Notes: generated from the sequence alone by a model not told the origin. A stretch of 9,328 nucleotides of DNA from Bacteroidaceae bacterium (GCA_024695315.1 JAILIJ010000044.1:1-9328), one strand, 5' to 3'. Shown: positions 1 through 7,440, numbered from the stretch's first letter. Translations and numbers: made by a program.

Positions 1-1629
1 TCAAAGCAGAGCTATTATCAGACGATTTATACTTCAGGAAACGCCCCTTATTCTGGTACTACAGTTGATGGAATTACTGTCAGCAATTTCCCAGGACTTC
101 ATGTCTACGATGTAGAGGGAAATGAGGTAACCAACTTTAAGGAAGAAGATTCGCATTTCTTTGCTAATTATCTTCCTTCCACATACGTAGGACATTATAG
201 CGTGGACAGTCGTGAGGTAAATCTCTTTGCAAAACTTACTGCAAACTTCTTCAAGAGTATCGGTGCCGTCAACAACGGGTTCCTCGTGGGAGTAGACTTT
301 AAGAGTGACGGTAATGAAGGAAAGGGCTCACAGTGGAATGTAAAGACACCGCCATTGCGAAATGTTGCCAATCCTGATGCCAGCTATCGTCCTCGTAGTT
401 ATAGAGACATCCCATATATCAACACCTTAGGACTATTTGGTGAGTATAATTTCCAGTGGGCTCTTGGTAAAAGAGCACTCGACCTTCAGTTAGGACTCCG
501 TTATGATCGCACATCAGTAGCAGGAGGATTGGCGTGTCCACGAATCAATGCCTCATTTGATGTGATACCTGACATGCTACGCCTACATGGTGGATGGGGA
601 ATGGCAGCAAAGATGCCATCGCTTTATTATCTCTATCCTCAGAATGCTTATTTCGAATATATCAATTATAACGATCTTGCGTACGATTGGATTCCTGAAA
701 ATGAACGTATGATTATCACAACTACGAAAATTGTAGACGCTCAGAATAAGGATCTCAAGATAGCAAGCAATGAGAAAGCAGAAATCGGATTCGACTTATC
801 ATTGGGAAAGGCCCAGTTAGGTGTGACGGCCTTCCAAGAGAAGTTAAAAGACGGCTATGGTATGTCTCCAAAGTATGCTCCATTCGTATATAAGGAGTAC
901 GACCTTGACGAAAACGACGATATTATGCTATATGGCACATATCCAATATTGTCGGAATACTATTCGCCAGCCAACAGTTTCTCTTCTCGCACTCGTGGTG
1001 TGGAATTTGAACTCAACGTAGACAATATAGAAGCTATACGCACTTCTTTCCAGTTTAATGGCCAGTGGATACGTACTGATACGAAAAATAGTCTTCCACT
1101 ATATTATGACGCATCAGGTGCTGAACCTTATCTTCGCCAGGAAATCGGTATCTATAGTTCTGACCGCATGGAAGGCCATGAGCAGCAGTTTGTCACATCG
1201 CTACGTGCCATTCATAACATCCCAAGCATCGGATTTGTTGTCTCTGTCACTATGCAGGCTGTGTGGAACGAGAGCAATTGGGTAACGTTCAATAATGACT
1301 CAATACCTATAGGTTACCTATCACTTGAAGATGGTAAGGCCAATATGTTCTCGCCAGCTTTCACAACTCGTCAGGCTGTTGAGGATGCTGGCTATGGACA
1401 CCTATTACGTAACGTTAACCACGCATCTGCAATAAAAGAGAGTTACAGCCCATATTTCCAGTTTAATATTAACATATCAAAGGAAATAGGTGAGATGGCT
1501 CGTATCTCTTTCTTCGCCAATAACCTTTTCCGTAGCTACCCTCGTAGAGAGAGTAAGCGCAATCCGGGAGTATATTATTCACTTAACAGTCCATTCTACT
1601 TTGGTATGGAACTGTCATTAAAACTATAG
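1..1629 (+). CDS. TonB-dependent outer-membrane receptor, C-terminal part (5' end outside window)
   Basis: The reading frame is open from base 1 to the TAG at 1627-1629, giving 542 visible residues. The GTG at 202 is internal, not a start. The signal peptide, TonB box and plug lie upstream of the window, so this is the beta-barrel part. It shows alternating aromatic/polar strands and, near visible residues 198-213, the motif GWGMAAKMPSLYYLYP, which resembles the conserved 'GWG..-K-P-L-YLYP' stretch of Bacteroidota TonB-dependent receptors. The C-terminus is a typical last barrel strand (FYFGMELSLKL). Such receptors import scarce ligands (iron chelates, haem, vitamins, glycans or peptides) across the outer membrane using ExbBD-TonB energy. 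No SusD-like partner follows; instead a DUF4876 lipoprotein and a DUF6850 barrel do, which argues against a classic glycan locus. The ligand is unknown. The family call is confident, the role in uptake likely. Confidence 0.9.
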   Translation, partial: SKQSYYQTIYTSGNAPYSGTTVDGITVSNFPGLHVYDVEGNEVTNFKEEDSHFFANYLPSTYVGHYSVDSREVNLFAKLTANFFKSIGAVNNGFLVGVDFKSDGNEGKGSQWNVKTPPLRNVANPDASYRPRSYRDIPYINTLGLFGEYNFQWALGKRALDLQLGLRYDRTSVAGGLACPRINASFDVIPDMLRLHGGWGMAAKMPSLYYLYPQNAYFEYINYNDLAYDWIPENERMIITTTKIVDAQNKDLKIASNEKAEIGFDLSLGKAQLGVTAFQEKLKDGYGMSPKYAPFVYKEYDLDENDDIMLYGTYPILSEYYSPANSFSSRTRGVEFELNVDNIEAIRTSFQFNGQWIRTDTKNSLPLYYDASGAEPYLRQEIGIYSSDRMEGHEQQFVTSLRAIHNIPSIGFVVSVTMQAVWNESNWVTFNNDSIPIGYLSLEDGKANMFSPAFTTRQAVEDAGYGHLLRNVNHASAIKESYSPYFQFNINISKEIGEMARISFFANNLFRSYPRRESKRNPGVYYSLNSPFYFGMELSLKL

Positions 1630-1631
1630 AA

Positions 1632-2891
1632 ATGAAGACAAATCTTATAGTAAAATATGCACTATCTATTTTGGCAGCAACACTCATGACCTCTTGTGAG
1701 GGTTTTAGCGATGCTAATGATAGTGAAGAGACGTCTCCTCTCGATGTCAACGTGAGCCTTAATATATATGTAGACAATCTCAATGGTATAAAAGACCTCA
1801 AAGTCTCGCTCGACAACTATTCTGAGGGCATACACTATGAGAAGGATGTGGACGACACCCATGTGGTACACCTTTCTGGTGTTGTACCTGGAATCTATAC
1901 CGTATCGGCTTCGGGAATGGCATACGATGTCGACGGAACAGAGTATTATGTCAACGGAAATATCGTTAATAAACCTCTGCATAGTGGCACAGGAAACCTA
2001 CAGGTTGAAGTCCAAGGACTAAAGGTGAGTCCACTTATCTTCAAAGAGATATATTTCTGTGGAAGTGAAGGTTGGTATTTCAGAGATCAGTTCTATGAAA
2101 TATATAACAACTCAACCGAAACAGAATATCTCGACGGATTATACTTTGCATCTCTATATCCTACCAATGCCACTCGCATACTGCCCGTATGGCACCGCGA
2201 TGACAATGGTAAATATGTCTATGGAGAGAGGGTATGGAAATTCCCTGGTACAGGTCATGACTATCCTCTTCAGCCAGGAGAGAGTGCCGTAATATCTCAG
2301 TTTGCTGCAAATCATAAGATGGATATTTATAATCCTAACTCACCTGTTGACTGCAGCCATTCAGAGTTTGAGTTCAACATGAACAATCCGCGTTTCCCAG
2401 ACCAGCCTGCTCTTGACATGGTTCATGTCTTTTATAATGGAAAGCAGGAGATGGGCTATATGCCGCAATATCTTACTCCTGTCTTCGGAGGCGCCTTCGT
2501 AATTTTCCGTGTTCCAGAAGGAGAAACTTGGAATCCTATAGACGACATGAGTCTGCAGAACTACGAGGAAGGCGAGGAAGATGATGTCAAAGCATGTATT
2601 CCTATCCATTATGTCCTCGATGCCGTAGAGTGTGGCGACAACGAGTCTAAAGTAGATGCCAAGAGAGTGCCTGCCGTGTTAGACGCCGGTATCACGTGGG
2701 TTGGCGCAACGTATTGCGGACTGGGAGTGTCACGTCGCCTGCTCATTCAAAATGGAGACACACTTCGCCGCGATGATGGAGCCTTGATATTCCAGGATAC
2801 CAACAACAGTACTAGTGACTTTGTGCGTGGTGTCGTACCTGTTTTGCATAGATATGACACAGGCGTACCATCATGGAATGTTACTTTCTAA
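1632..2891 (+). CDS. DUF4876 domain-containing lipoprotein, probably surface-exposed
   Basis: The 419-residue product starts with a lipoprotein signal peptide: a hydrophobic segment at residues 5-19 and the lipobox MTSC with Cys22 as the lipidated residue. The acidic stretch just after it (EGFSDANDSEE) resembles the lipoprotein export signals that send Bacteroidota lipoproteins to the cell surface; this is an inference. Residues about 38-95 look like a beta-sandwich (a 'VPGIYTVSASG' turn as in carboxypeptidase-regulatory-like domains). From about residue 135 a segment with FYEIYNNS and YLDGLYFA resembles a lamin-tail-like beta domain. This layout matches my memory of the DUF4876 family, which has no established function. 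The ATG lies 2 bases after the receptor stop, so the two are translationally linked, and a partner role in ligand capture for the receptor is the simplest reading. Confidence 0.82.
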   Translation: MKTNLIVKYALSILAATLMTSCEGFSDANDSEETSPLDVNVSLNIYVDNLNGIKDLKVSLDNYSEGIHYEKDVDDTHVVHLSGVVPGIYTVSASGMAYDVDGTEYYVNGNIVNKPLHSGTGNLQVEVQGLKVSPLIFKEIYFCGSEGWYFRDQFYEIYNNSTETEYLDGLYFASLYPTNATRILPVWHRDDNGKYVYGERVWKFPGTGHDYPLQPGESAVISQFAANHKMDIYNPNSPVDCSHSEFEFNMNNPRFPDQPALDMVHVFYNGKQEMGYMPQYLTPVFGGAFVIFRVPEGETWNPIDDMSLQNYEEGEEDDVKACIPIHYVLDAVECGDNESKVDAKRVPAVLDAGITWVGATYCGLGVSRRLLIQNGDTLRRDDGALIFQDTNNSTSDFVRGVVPVLHRYDTGVPSWNVTF

Positions 2892-2892
2892 C

Positions 2893-2911
2893 ACACTTCA
2901 AATTTAAGTGT
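2893..2911 (+). other. Small intercistronic hairpin
   Basis: ACACTT (2893-2898) and AAGTGT (2906-2911) can form a 6-bp stem with a 7-base loop, one base after the stop of the lipoprotein gene. No T-run follows, so it is not an intrinsic terminator. It sits in the only sizeable gap of the operon (52 bases) and could protect the upstream mRNA end or mark a processing site. No TAnnTTTG promoter was found in this gap. Confidence 0.4.
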
Positions 2912-2943
2912 ATAATGAATTCCAACTAAATTATTGAATTTTT

Positions 2944-4503
2944 ATGAAACTCAAATATACAACAAATAAATATTTACTGCTGCTGGCATTTTCAATGTCC
3001 TTCCTTTGTGGTCATTCGCAGGAAAAAGGATTGACTCCAGCTGCTTTGGATGTGTTGAAACAGACTCAGCTATGGCTGACAACAGATAATGCTTCTGGCA
3101 TCGCCTTTGATGCTCCCAATTCTTATTCAGATATCAGCATAGGATATTCCAAAAAACATGGCACTTACCATCGTCCTCAGAATGGTGATGATGCCTCACA
3201 GGTTAAGGTTTATACTGAAGGTCTGACAAAGGTAGGAAAGACATATCTTTGGGGCGACTTCAGCTATTCACATACCAACGTAAGTGATGCGCGTTTCAAT
3301 GCCTCGCTTTGTGACCCATATCGTGGACAGCCTTTCTATGTTACTGATGAGCATACTAGTGATTGGCTCGACAAGTCTTATCACCTTGCGTTCAAGGCTG
3401 CCACTCGTCCTCTCGGATGTGTAGCGTTTGGACTGGAAGGCACTTATGACGTGACTTTGGCTGCAAAACAGCGAGACCCACGTGTGGATGCTCGTTATCT
3501 CAAACTGGGGCTGAAACCAGCTGTGAGTATCTCTCTCGGCACCAATGATATCGTCGGTGCCAATATGGAATATGCCTCTGTCAAGGAGGAATCATCCATG
3601 TCACGTGAGATATATTATGTTGACCATAACTATTATGAAATGTATGGCCTCGGCAATTCCGTCAAGGGACTGGGTGGCGAACGCTCTACAAACTATTTTG
3701 GTAACGTCTGGGGAACTGGACTCCAGTATGGACATCATACAGCCTCTTGGAATGTTATTTCTCAGATCGCCTGGAACCGTCATGTGGAAAATGTCGAGAT
3801 TGGATATTCCACACCTGAGAAGGAGGGCCTGACGGATATAAATACCTATAAGGCTTCGGTTACTGTCCAGCATGGATGTGATAAATATCTACACGAGGCT
3901 GGGGTAGACCTATCTTGGAGATACAATAAAGTAACCCAATATTTCTCTCAGCGCGATAACAGTCTTGATAATGCCGGTTGGAACGTTATTTTCAAGAATG
4001 TGAGAGCTAAGTATCGCTCTGCCAACGCGTCATTACGCTATTCGCTTTCTCGACTTGAGGGAGATGAATACACTTGGCGTGTGGACGCTGATGTGACTTA
4101 TCGCATGACAGACGACGAGTTCCTACTTCCTCATACTACTATGGATAGTGAGAATCTGTATGCAAATCTCTCCTTTAAGAATAACTTCATTCTTCGTGGT
4201 TCCATGCAACGACGTGTCTTGGCTTCCGTAAATGTAGGACTTCGACAGTCTATGAGTGGTGGCTATAGCTATGGTGGTAGTCAGCCTGACCTCTTCACCG
4301 TTAGCACCGTTATGCCTATGGAGGCAGCCTTTCTCACTCAGGATGCTTGGAAGGCGGGCACAGAGATAACTTATTCACAACTTGTCAAGAGTGGCAGTAC
4401 CACTCATGCGTGGGTAAAAGGCTCTTTCGACTATTACCACGGAGACAGTAGTATGTTTAACCATCTTAGCAACTTCAGTTTGACTCTTGGTGCTAATTTC
4501 TAA
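2944..4503 (+). CDS. DUF6850 family outer-membrane beta-barrel protein
   Basis: This 519-residue protein has a Sec signal peptide (KYLLLLAFSMSFL, residues 9-21, with likely cleavage near GHS|QE at 25-26). Cys22 is not in a good lipobox because Leu precedes it, so I do not call it a lipoprotein. The mature part is made of alternating amphipathic strands rich in Tyr, Ser and Gly, separated by polar loops, and it ends in a strand with terminal Phe (FSLTLGANF), the usual C-terminal signal for BAM-dependent barrel insertion. The N-terminal style, with 'LWLTTDNASGI' soon after the signal, matches the Bacteroidota DUF6850 family as I remember it. That family often sits beside DUF4876 and TonB-receptor genes. 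Its function is unknown. Position and topology suggest an outer-membrane partner of the receptor and lipoprotein, as a channel, scaffold or second binding surface. Confidence 0.8.
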   Translation: MKLKYTTNKYLLLLAFSMSFLCGHSQEKGLTPAALDVLKQTQLWLTTDNASGIAFDAPNSYSDISIGYSKKHGTYHRPQNGDDASQVKVYTEGLTKVGKTYLWGDFSYSHTNVSDARFNASLCDPYRGQPFYVTDEHTSDWLDKSYHLAFKAATRPLGCVAFGLEGTYDVTLAAKQRDPRVDARYLKLGLKPAVSISLGTNDIVGANMEYASVKEESSMSREIYYVDHNYYEMYGLGNSVKGLGGERSTNYFGNVWGTGLQYGHHTASWNVISQIAWNRHVENVEIGYSTPEKEGLTDINTYKASVTVQHGCDKYLHEAGVDLSWRYNKVTQYFSQRDNSLDNAGWNVIFKNVRAKYRSANASLRYSLSRLEGDEYTWRVDADVTYRMTDDEFLLPHTTMDSENLYANLSFKNNFILRGSMQRRVLASVNVGLRQSMSGGYSYGGSQPDLFTVSTVMPMEAAFLTQDAWKAGTEITYSQLVKSGSTTHAWVKGSFDYYHGDSSMFNHLSNFSLTLGANF

Positions 4504-4515
4504 GTTCGAACAAAT

Positions 4516-6534
4516 ATGAAAAGACATATTTTCGTTGTTGTCATGACGATGGTTGCCATCATGCTGCAAGGAGCAGACATTATAAAACCATCGTTGAGGA
4601 CATCGACCAGTTTCGCTATTGTCGTTGACCGAACAAGTTATGAAAAGGTTGGCGATGCCATACGCGCTTATCGCAAGAGCATTGAGGATGATGGTCTCGG
4701 CACATATATCGTCGTCGACGAGTGGGAGAATCCCGAACGTCTACGTACTCTTCTCAAGGATTTGCATAATAACAGGAAGCAACCTCTTGAAGGTGCGGTG
4801 TTTGTTGGCGATATTCCAATTCCTCGTGTGCGTGATGCCCAGTATCTTACTTCGGCATTCAAGATGGATCAAAATCGTGACTGGAAGGAGTCAAGTGTGG
4901 CTACCGACAGATTTTACGACGATTTCGGACTGAATTTTCAGTTTATACGTCGTGATGAGGATAATAGCCTGTTCTATTACTATTCCCTCACTTCGGATAG
5001 CGAGCCTTATCTGGCCCCAAACATCTATACAGCACGTATTAAGCCTAATGTCGTGCCGGGTGTGGACAAGTACGTCTTACTTTCTAACTATCTCAACAAG
5101 GTGGTGAGACTAAAGAAAGAAGAATCCTCCAATATTGTTGACCACATTTCTGTAGCAAGAGGGCACGCTTACAACTCTGACGACAGACTGTCCTGGGCTG
5201 GTGAGCAGATAGCTTTACGTGAACAGCTCCCTCATGCTTTCTTGCGTGGAGGAAACGTCAAATTCCTCGATTTCGATATGAAACCTCTTGTTAAGGATTT
5301 GTTTCTTGACGAGATTTCTAATCCTCAACTTGACATTATGCTGTTTCATCATCATGGCGATACGGACCGTCAATATCTTAATGGAAGCGAAAATGACAGT
5401 ATAGATGATAGCTTGCTTGAGATTCGTACATCCGATGTGCGAAAGCTAAAAGCTCATCCTCGTTTTGTCTTCTTTGACGCGTGTTACAATGGCTCCTTTT
5501 ATGAAGATGACTATCTTTCCGGCTCCTATATCTTTGGCGAGGGTAACACAATAGTCGCTATTGGTTCCACCGTCAATTCGCTCCAGGATAAGTGGCCTGA
5601 TGAATTTCTCGGTCTTCTTGCTGCCGGTATGAGGGTTGGGCAACTTAATCGTCATACGGGATATTTGGAGTCTCATGTGATAGGCGATCCTACGTTTCAT
5701 TTCCGTAAGGACGGCTCTATAGACTTTGATATCAACGAAGCTCTTACGCTTCATGATGACGATGCCGAGTTTTGGAAGGACAAACTCGATTGTCCTGTGC
5801 CTGACGTTCAGGCCATGGCTCTTCGACAGTTATGGATTGCTGGAGACGAACGAGCAAGTGATATAATAACTCAGAGCTATTTCTCTTCTCCAGACTTCGT
5901 CGTTCGCATGGAAGCTGTTAAACTTCTTGCAAACCATTACCCTGACCAGAGTGTCAAGGTTCTTAACTCTTCTATAAATGACAGCTACGAACTTATACGT
6001 CGACTATCTGTTGATTATGCGGAGTGTAATGCCTCGCCATCTCTCATTCCGTCTCTTGTTCGTGCTTTTCTTACTCGTGGACATGAGCGTCGTCTGAACT
6101 TCCAGTTGACAAGTAACCTAACGGCCTTTGACGGAAAGCTGTTCTGTGATGAACTAAACAGACAGACCGCTGAAATGTCTCGATGTGTAGGACAAGACCT
6201 TGATGAACTCAAGCAATATCATAAGCAATATGAAACTTGGTTTACCGATACAAAGAATAGCGTCGAGGATAAATCGTTGAAGACTTCCAGACGAATCTCT
6301 GCGGTCAAGTCCTTCCGCAATTATCCAAACAGTAGTATGATTGAATCTCTGTTAAAGGTCGCTTCTGATGAAACAGAAGATGTGGATTTGCGGTTCTACA
6401 CCATTCATTCTTTAGGATGGTTCGATACAAACTATCGAAGGAAAGTAATCATCGAAGGACTCAAATCTATTGATACTTCAAACAAGAGATTAAAAGACGA
6501 GATTCGTCGTTCGCTCTCACGACTTGATAAGTAG
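4516..6534 (+). CDS. Exported caspase/gingipain-like (clan CD) cysteine-peptidase domain with C-terminal HEAT-like repeats
   Basis: The 672-residue product has a Sec signal peptide (hydrophobic residues 5-18, likely cleavage after QGA) and no lipobox. Residues about 30-400 fit a gingipain-like alpha/beta fold: strand FAIVVD (33-38), GAVFVGDIPIPR (93-104), ATDRFYDD (129-136), then LFHHHGD (276-282) and FFDACYNG (319-326). The two last motifs match the clan CD dyad, His-Gly after one strand and Ala-Cys after the next, giving probable catalytic His280 and Cys323. GDPTFHF (390-396) ends the domain. Residues about 425-525 and 590-670 are paired amphipathic helices typical of HEAT repeats. No type IX secretion C-terminal domain is visible, so the periplasm is the likely location. 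The gene starts 12 bases after the barrel gene and is last in the operon, before a terminator. Activity and substrate are inferred; an inactive scaffold is possible. Confidence 0.75.
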   Translation: MKRHIFVVVMTMVAIMLQGADIIKPSLRTSTSFAIVVDRTSYEKVGDAIRAYRKSIEDDGLGTYIVVDEWENPERLRTLLKDLHNNRKQPLEGAVFVGDIPIPRVRDAQYLTSAFKMDQNRDWKESSVATDRFYDDFGLNFQFIRRDEDNSLFYYYSLTSDSEPYLAPNIYTARIKPNVVPGVDKYVLLSNYLNKVVRLKKEESSNIVDHISVARGHAYNSDDRLSWAGEQIALREQLPHAFLRGGNVKFLDFDMKPLVKDLFLDEISNPQLDIMLFHHHGDTDRQYLNGSENDSIDDSLLEIRTSDVRKLKAHPRFVFFDACYNGSFYEDDYLSGSYIFGEGNTIVAIGSTVNSLQDKWPDEFLGLLAAGMRVGQLNRHTGYLESHVIGDPTFHFRKDGSIDFDINEALTLHDDDAEFWKDKLDCPVPDVQAMALRQLWIAGDERASDIITQSYFSSPDFVVRMEAVKLLANHYPDQSVKVLNSSINDSYELIRRLSVDYAECNASPSLIPSLVRAFLTRGHERRLNFQLTSNLTAFDGKLFCDELNRQTAEMSRCVGQDLDELKQYHKQYETWFTDTKNSVEDKSLKTSRRISAVKSFRNYPNSSMIESLLKVASDETEDVDLRFYTIHSLGWFDTNYRRKVIIEGLKSIDTSNKRLKDEIRRSLSRLDK

Positions 6535-6547
6535 TCCTTATATAAAT

Positions 6548-6586
6548 GTGAGGCTGGTTGAAGAAAACAATCAGTCTCACTTTTTT
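6548..6586 (+). terminator. Intrinsic terminator of the receptor operon
   Basis: The arm GTGAGGCTGGTT (6548-6559) pairs over 12 positions with AATCAGTCTCAC (6569-6580), including two G-U pairs, around a 9-base loop. Six T's follow (6581-6586). It begins 13 bases after the stop codon of the HEAT/peptidase gene, so it should end the operon transcript. Confidence 0.88.
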
Positions 6587-6887
6587 GTTATGACCTTTTC
6601 TCCATCCTTACTATGTCTATATTTATCTCTTTGCTATTTCAGAGACGATGTGCTTTTTTATGTACCATGTATAGACTCTTTAGCCTCTGTATGATTACTT
6701 TCTTATTCCTTCGTTTTCTCTTCGCTCTTCCTTCGCTTGCACTTTTTTTGTTATATGTTTAAGTTTTGAAAGTAGTTGAAGTGTATTAGAAAAGACGACG
6801 TCTATTATGATAAATGTTACGCGTCAATAGTCTCTTTTATTTCTTCATTACTTCTCTATAACTTCTCTTTTACTTCCTGCAAGTGAG

Positions 6888-6899
6888 GTTCTGCAGAAC
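6888..6899. promoter_or_regulatory. Perfect 12-bp palindrome, possible protein-binding site
   Basis: GTTCTGCAGAAC is its own reverse complement. It is 15 bases from a second dyad at 6915-6927. No promoter core was found directly beside it, so operator function is a guess. Confidence 0.25.
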
Positions 6900-6914
6900 T
6901 ATCGTATTTTTATT

Positions 6915-6927
6915 CCCAATAATTGGG
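6915..6927. promoter_or_regulatory. Perfect 13-bp dyad, possible protein-binding site
   Basis: CCCAAT and ATTGGG flank a single central A. As RNA the one-base loop would not fold well, so a dimeric DNA-binding protein is a better explanation than a hairpin, if it has a role at all. Confidence 0.25.
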
Positions 6928-6951
6928 GATTCCATCTTTGTAAATTAAACT

Positions 6952-6988
6952 AAAAAAGAGTACTCGTAGTTTCACAACTCCGAGTACT
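6952..6988 (-). terminator. Minus-strand intrinsic terminator
   Basis: Read on the minus strand, AGTACTCG (6988-6981) pairs perfectly with CGAGTACT (6966-6959). After one mismatch an inner 4-bp stem (AGTT/AACT) closes a 4-base loop. One C and then six T's follow on that strand (A's at 6952-6957 on plus). On the plus strand the hairpin has no T-run, so the orientation is minus. No minus-strand protein gene lies upstream of it, but a promoter does (7037-7067). Confidence 0.7.
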
Positions 6989-7031
6989 AAAACTAACTAA
7001 TGAAAAACGATATTACAAAATTTAATTAACC
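6952..7031 (-). ncRNA. Candidate small RNA or terminated leader, about 80 nt
   Basis: A Bacteroidota-type promoter at 7067-7037 on the minus strand points at an intrinsic terminator at 6988-6952. This predicts a transcript from about 7031 to 6952: an AU-rich, mostly unpaired 5' half followed by the terminator hairpin. No open frame of useful length fits inside it. I do not recognise an RNA family. It could be an independent small RNA, or the leader of a longer minus-strand transcript. Both ends are predicted from motifs only. Confidence 0.4.
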
Positions 7032-7036
7032 CGTGA

Positions 7037-7067
7037 CAAAGGTATGAACTATTTTTTATACCACAAA
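7037..7067 (-). promoter_or_regulatory. Minus-strand Bacteroidota-type promoter
   Basis: On the minus strand TTTG (7067-7064) is followed after 19 bases by TACCTTTG (7044-7037). This is an exact match to the Bacteroidota housekeeping consensus TTTG, 19-21 bases, TAnnTTTG. Transcription should start near 7030-7033 and run leftwards. Confidence 0.6.
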
Positions 7068-7368
7068 ATAATTCACTATTTTTTTTGCGAAAATATCAAA
7101 TTATCATCATTTCTTGATTTAGTACAAGGATTTCTATCATTTGAAAGGGCCTAAAAGTCATTTTCTAACTACAAAATTTGTTTTATCCTTATTTCTTATG
7201 AATTTTTCTAACGCATTTCGTATTCTAAGTTGTAAGTTTATTGGGGTAGGGGAGAATATTGAAAGTGGTGTAATAATAAAAAGTGTCCTGAGAAATTAGT
7301 TCATTTTTTGAAAATGAATATTTCGTCAAAGAAAAACGAGTAAAATACCACACGTTTTTTTTAATATT
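7068..7368. other. AT-rich intergenic stretch
   Basis: This stretch holds no gene that I can support. It is very AT-rich with many short A and T runs, one G-rich island (GGGGTAGGGG, near 7243-7252), and a short inverted repeat, TTCATTTT (7300-7307) with AAAATGAA (7311-7318). A minus-strand frame of about 97 codons (7518-7225) lies here and overlaps the next gene's start, but its low-complexity Asn/Lys/Thr content and lack of a promoter make it a chance frame. Confidence 0.5.
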
Positions 7369-7400
7369 CTTGTGAGTTTTCTCCATCTTCCTTACATTTG
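7369..7400 (+). promoter_or_regulatory. Promoter of the PurF-like gene
   Basis: CTTG (7369-7372, three of four bases of TTTG) is followed after 20 bases by TACATTTG (7393-7400), an exact TAnnTTTG box. Transcription would start near 7406, giving a 5' leader of about 35 bases before ATG 7441. This also shows that coding upstream of 7441 (from a TTG at 7372) is not real, since it would lie inside the promoter. Confidence 0.65.
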
Positions 7401-7440
7401 TACCAGAATTCAACAATATAGACTTTTCATAAACATTATT

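Larger units (their letters stand above)
6587..6951. other. Pyrimidine-rich intergenic stretch without a convincing gene
   Basis: The plus strand is strongly C/T-biased, with recurring TTCG/CTTC runs around 6710-6740. The only plus-strand reading frame of note is 49 codons from ATG 6613 to TAA 6760-6762. It encodes an almost wholly hydrophobic peptide, which is what a pyrimidine-rich strand yields by chance, and it has no visible promoter or ribosome site. On the minus strand a 21-codon frame starts just beyond the terminator at 6952-6988. Two short palindromes (6888-6899 and 6915-6927) are listed separately. I see no tRNA, rRNA or mobile-element ends. Confidence 0.5.

Noticed and set aside
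202..1629. Receptor gene starting at GTG 202
   Set aside because: The same frame is open back to base 1 with barrel-like residues, so the gene simply enters the window already in progress.
1662..1982. Minus-strand 106-codon frame inside the lipoprotein gene
   Set aside because: It is a shadow of a gene supported by a clear signal peptide and lipobox, with no sign of independent coding.
5446..5754. Minus-strand 102-codon frame inside the peptidase/HEAT gene
   Set aside because: It lies wholly within a well-supported gene on the other strand and covers the catalytic Cys motif; it is a shadow frame.
7000..7029. Nine-codon plus-strand frame MKNDITKFN
   Set aside because: It is too short to judge, lies opposite the predicted minus-strand small RNA, and has no plus-strand promoter of the Bacteroidota type in front of it.
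7240..7255. G-quadruplex at GGGGTAGGGG
   Set aside because: Only two G-runs are present; four are needed for an intramolecular quadruplex.
7300..7318. Inverted repeat TTCATTTT/AAAATGAA as a terminator
   Set aside because: The stem is all A/T apart from one pair, no T-run follows, and such dyads are expected by chance in this AT-rich stretch.
7372..7440. N-terminal extension of the PurF-like gene from a TTG at 7372
   Set aside because: The extension lies across the predicted promoter, shows no similarity to the family, and the family start MGGII is at ATG 7441.
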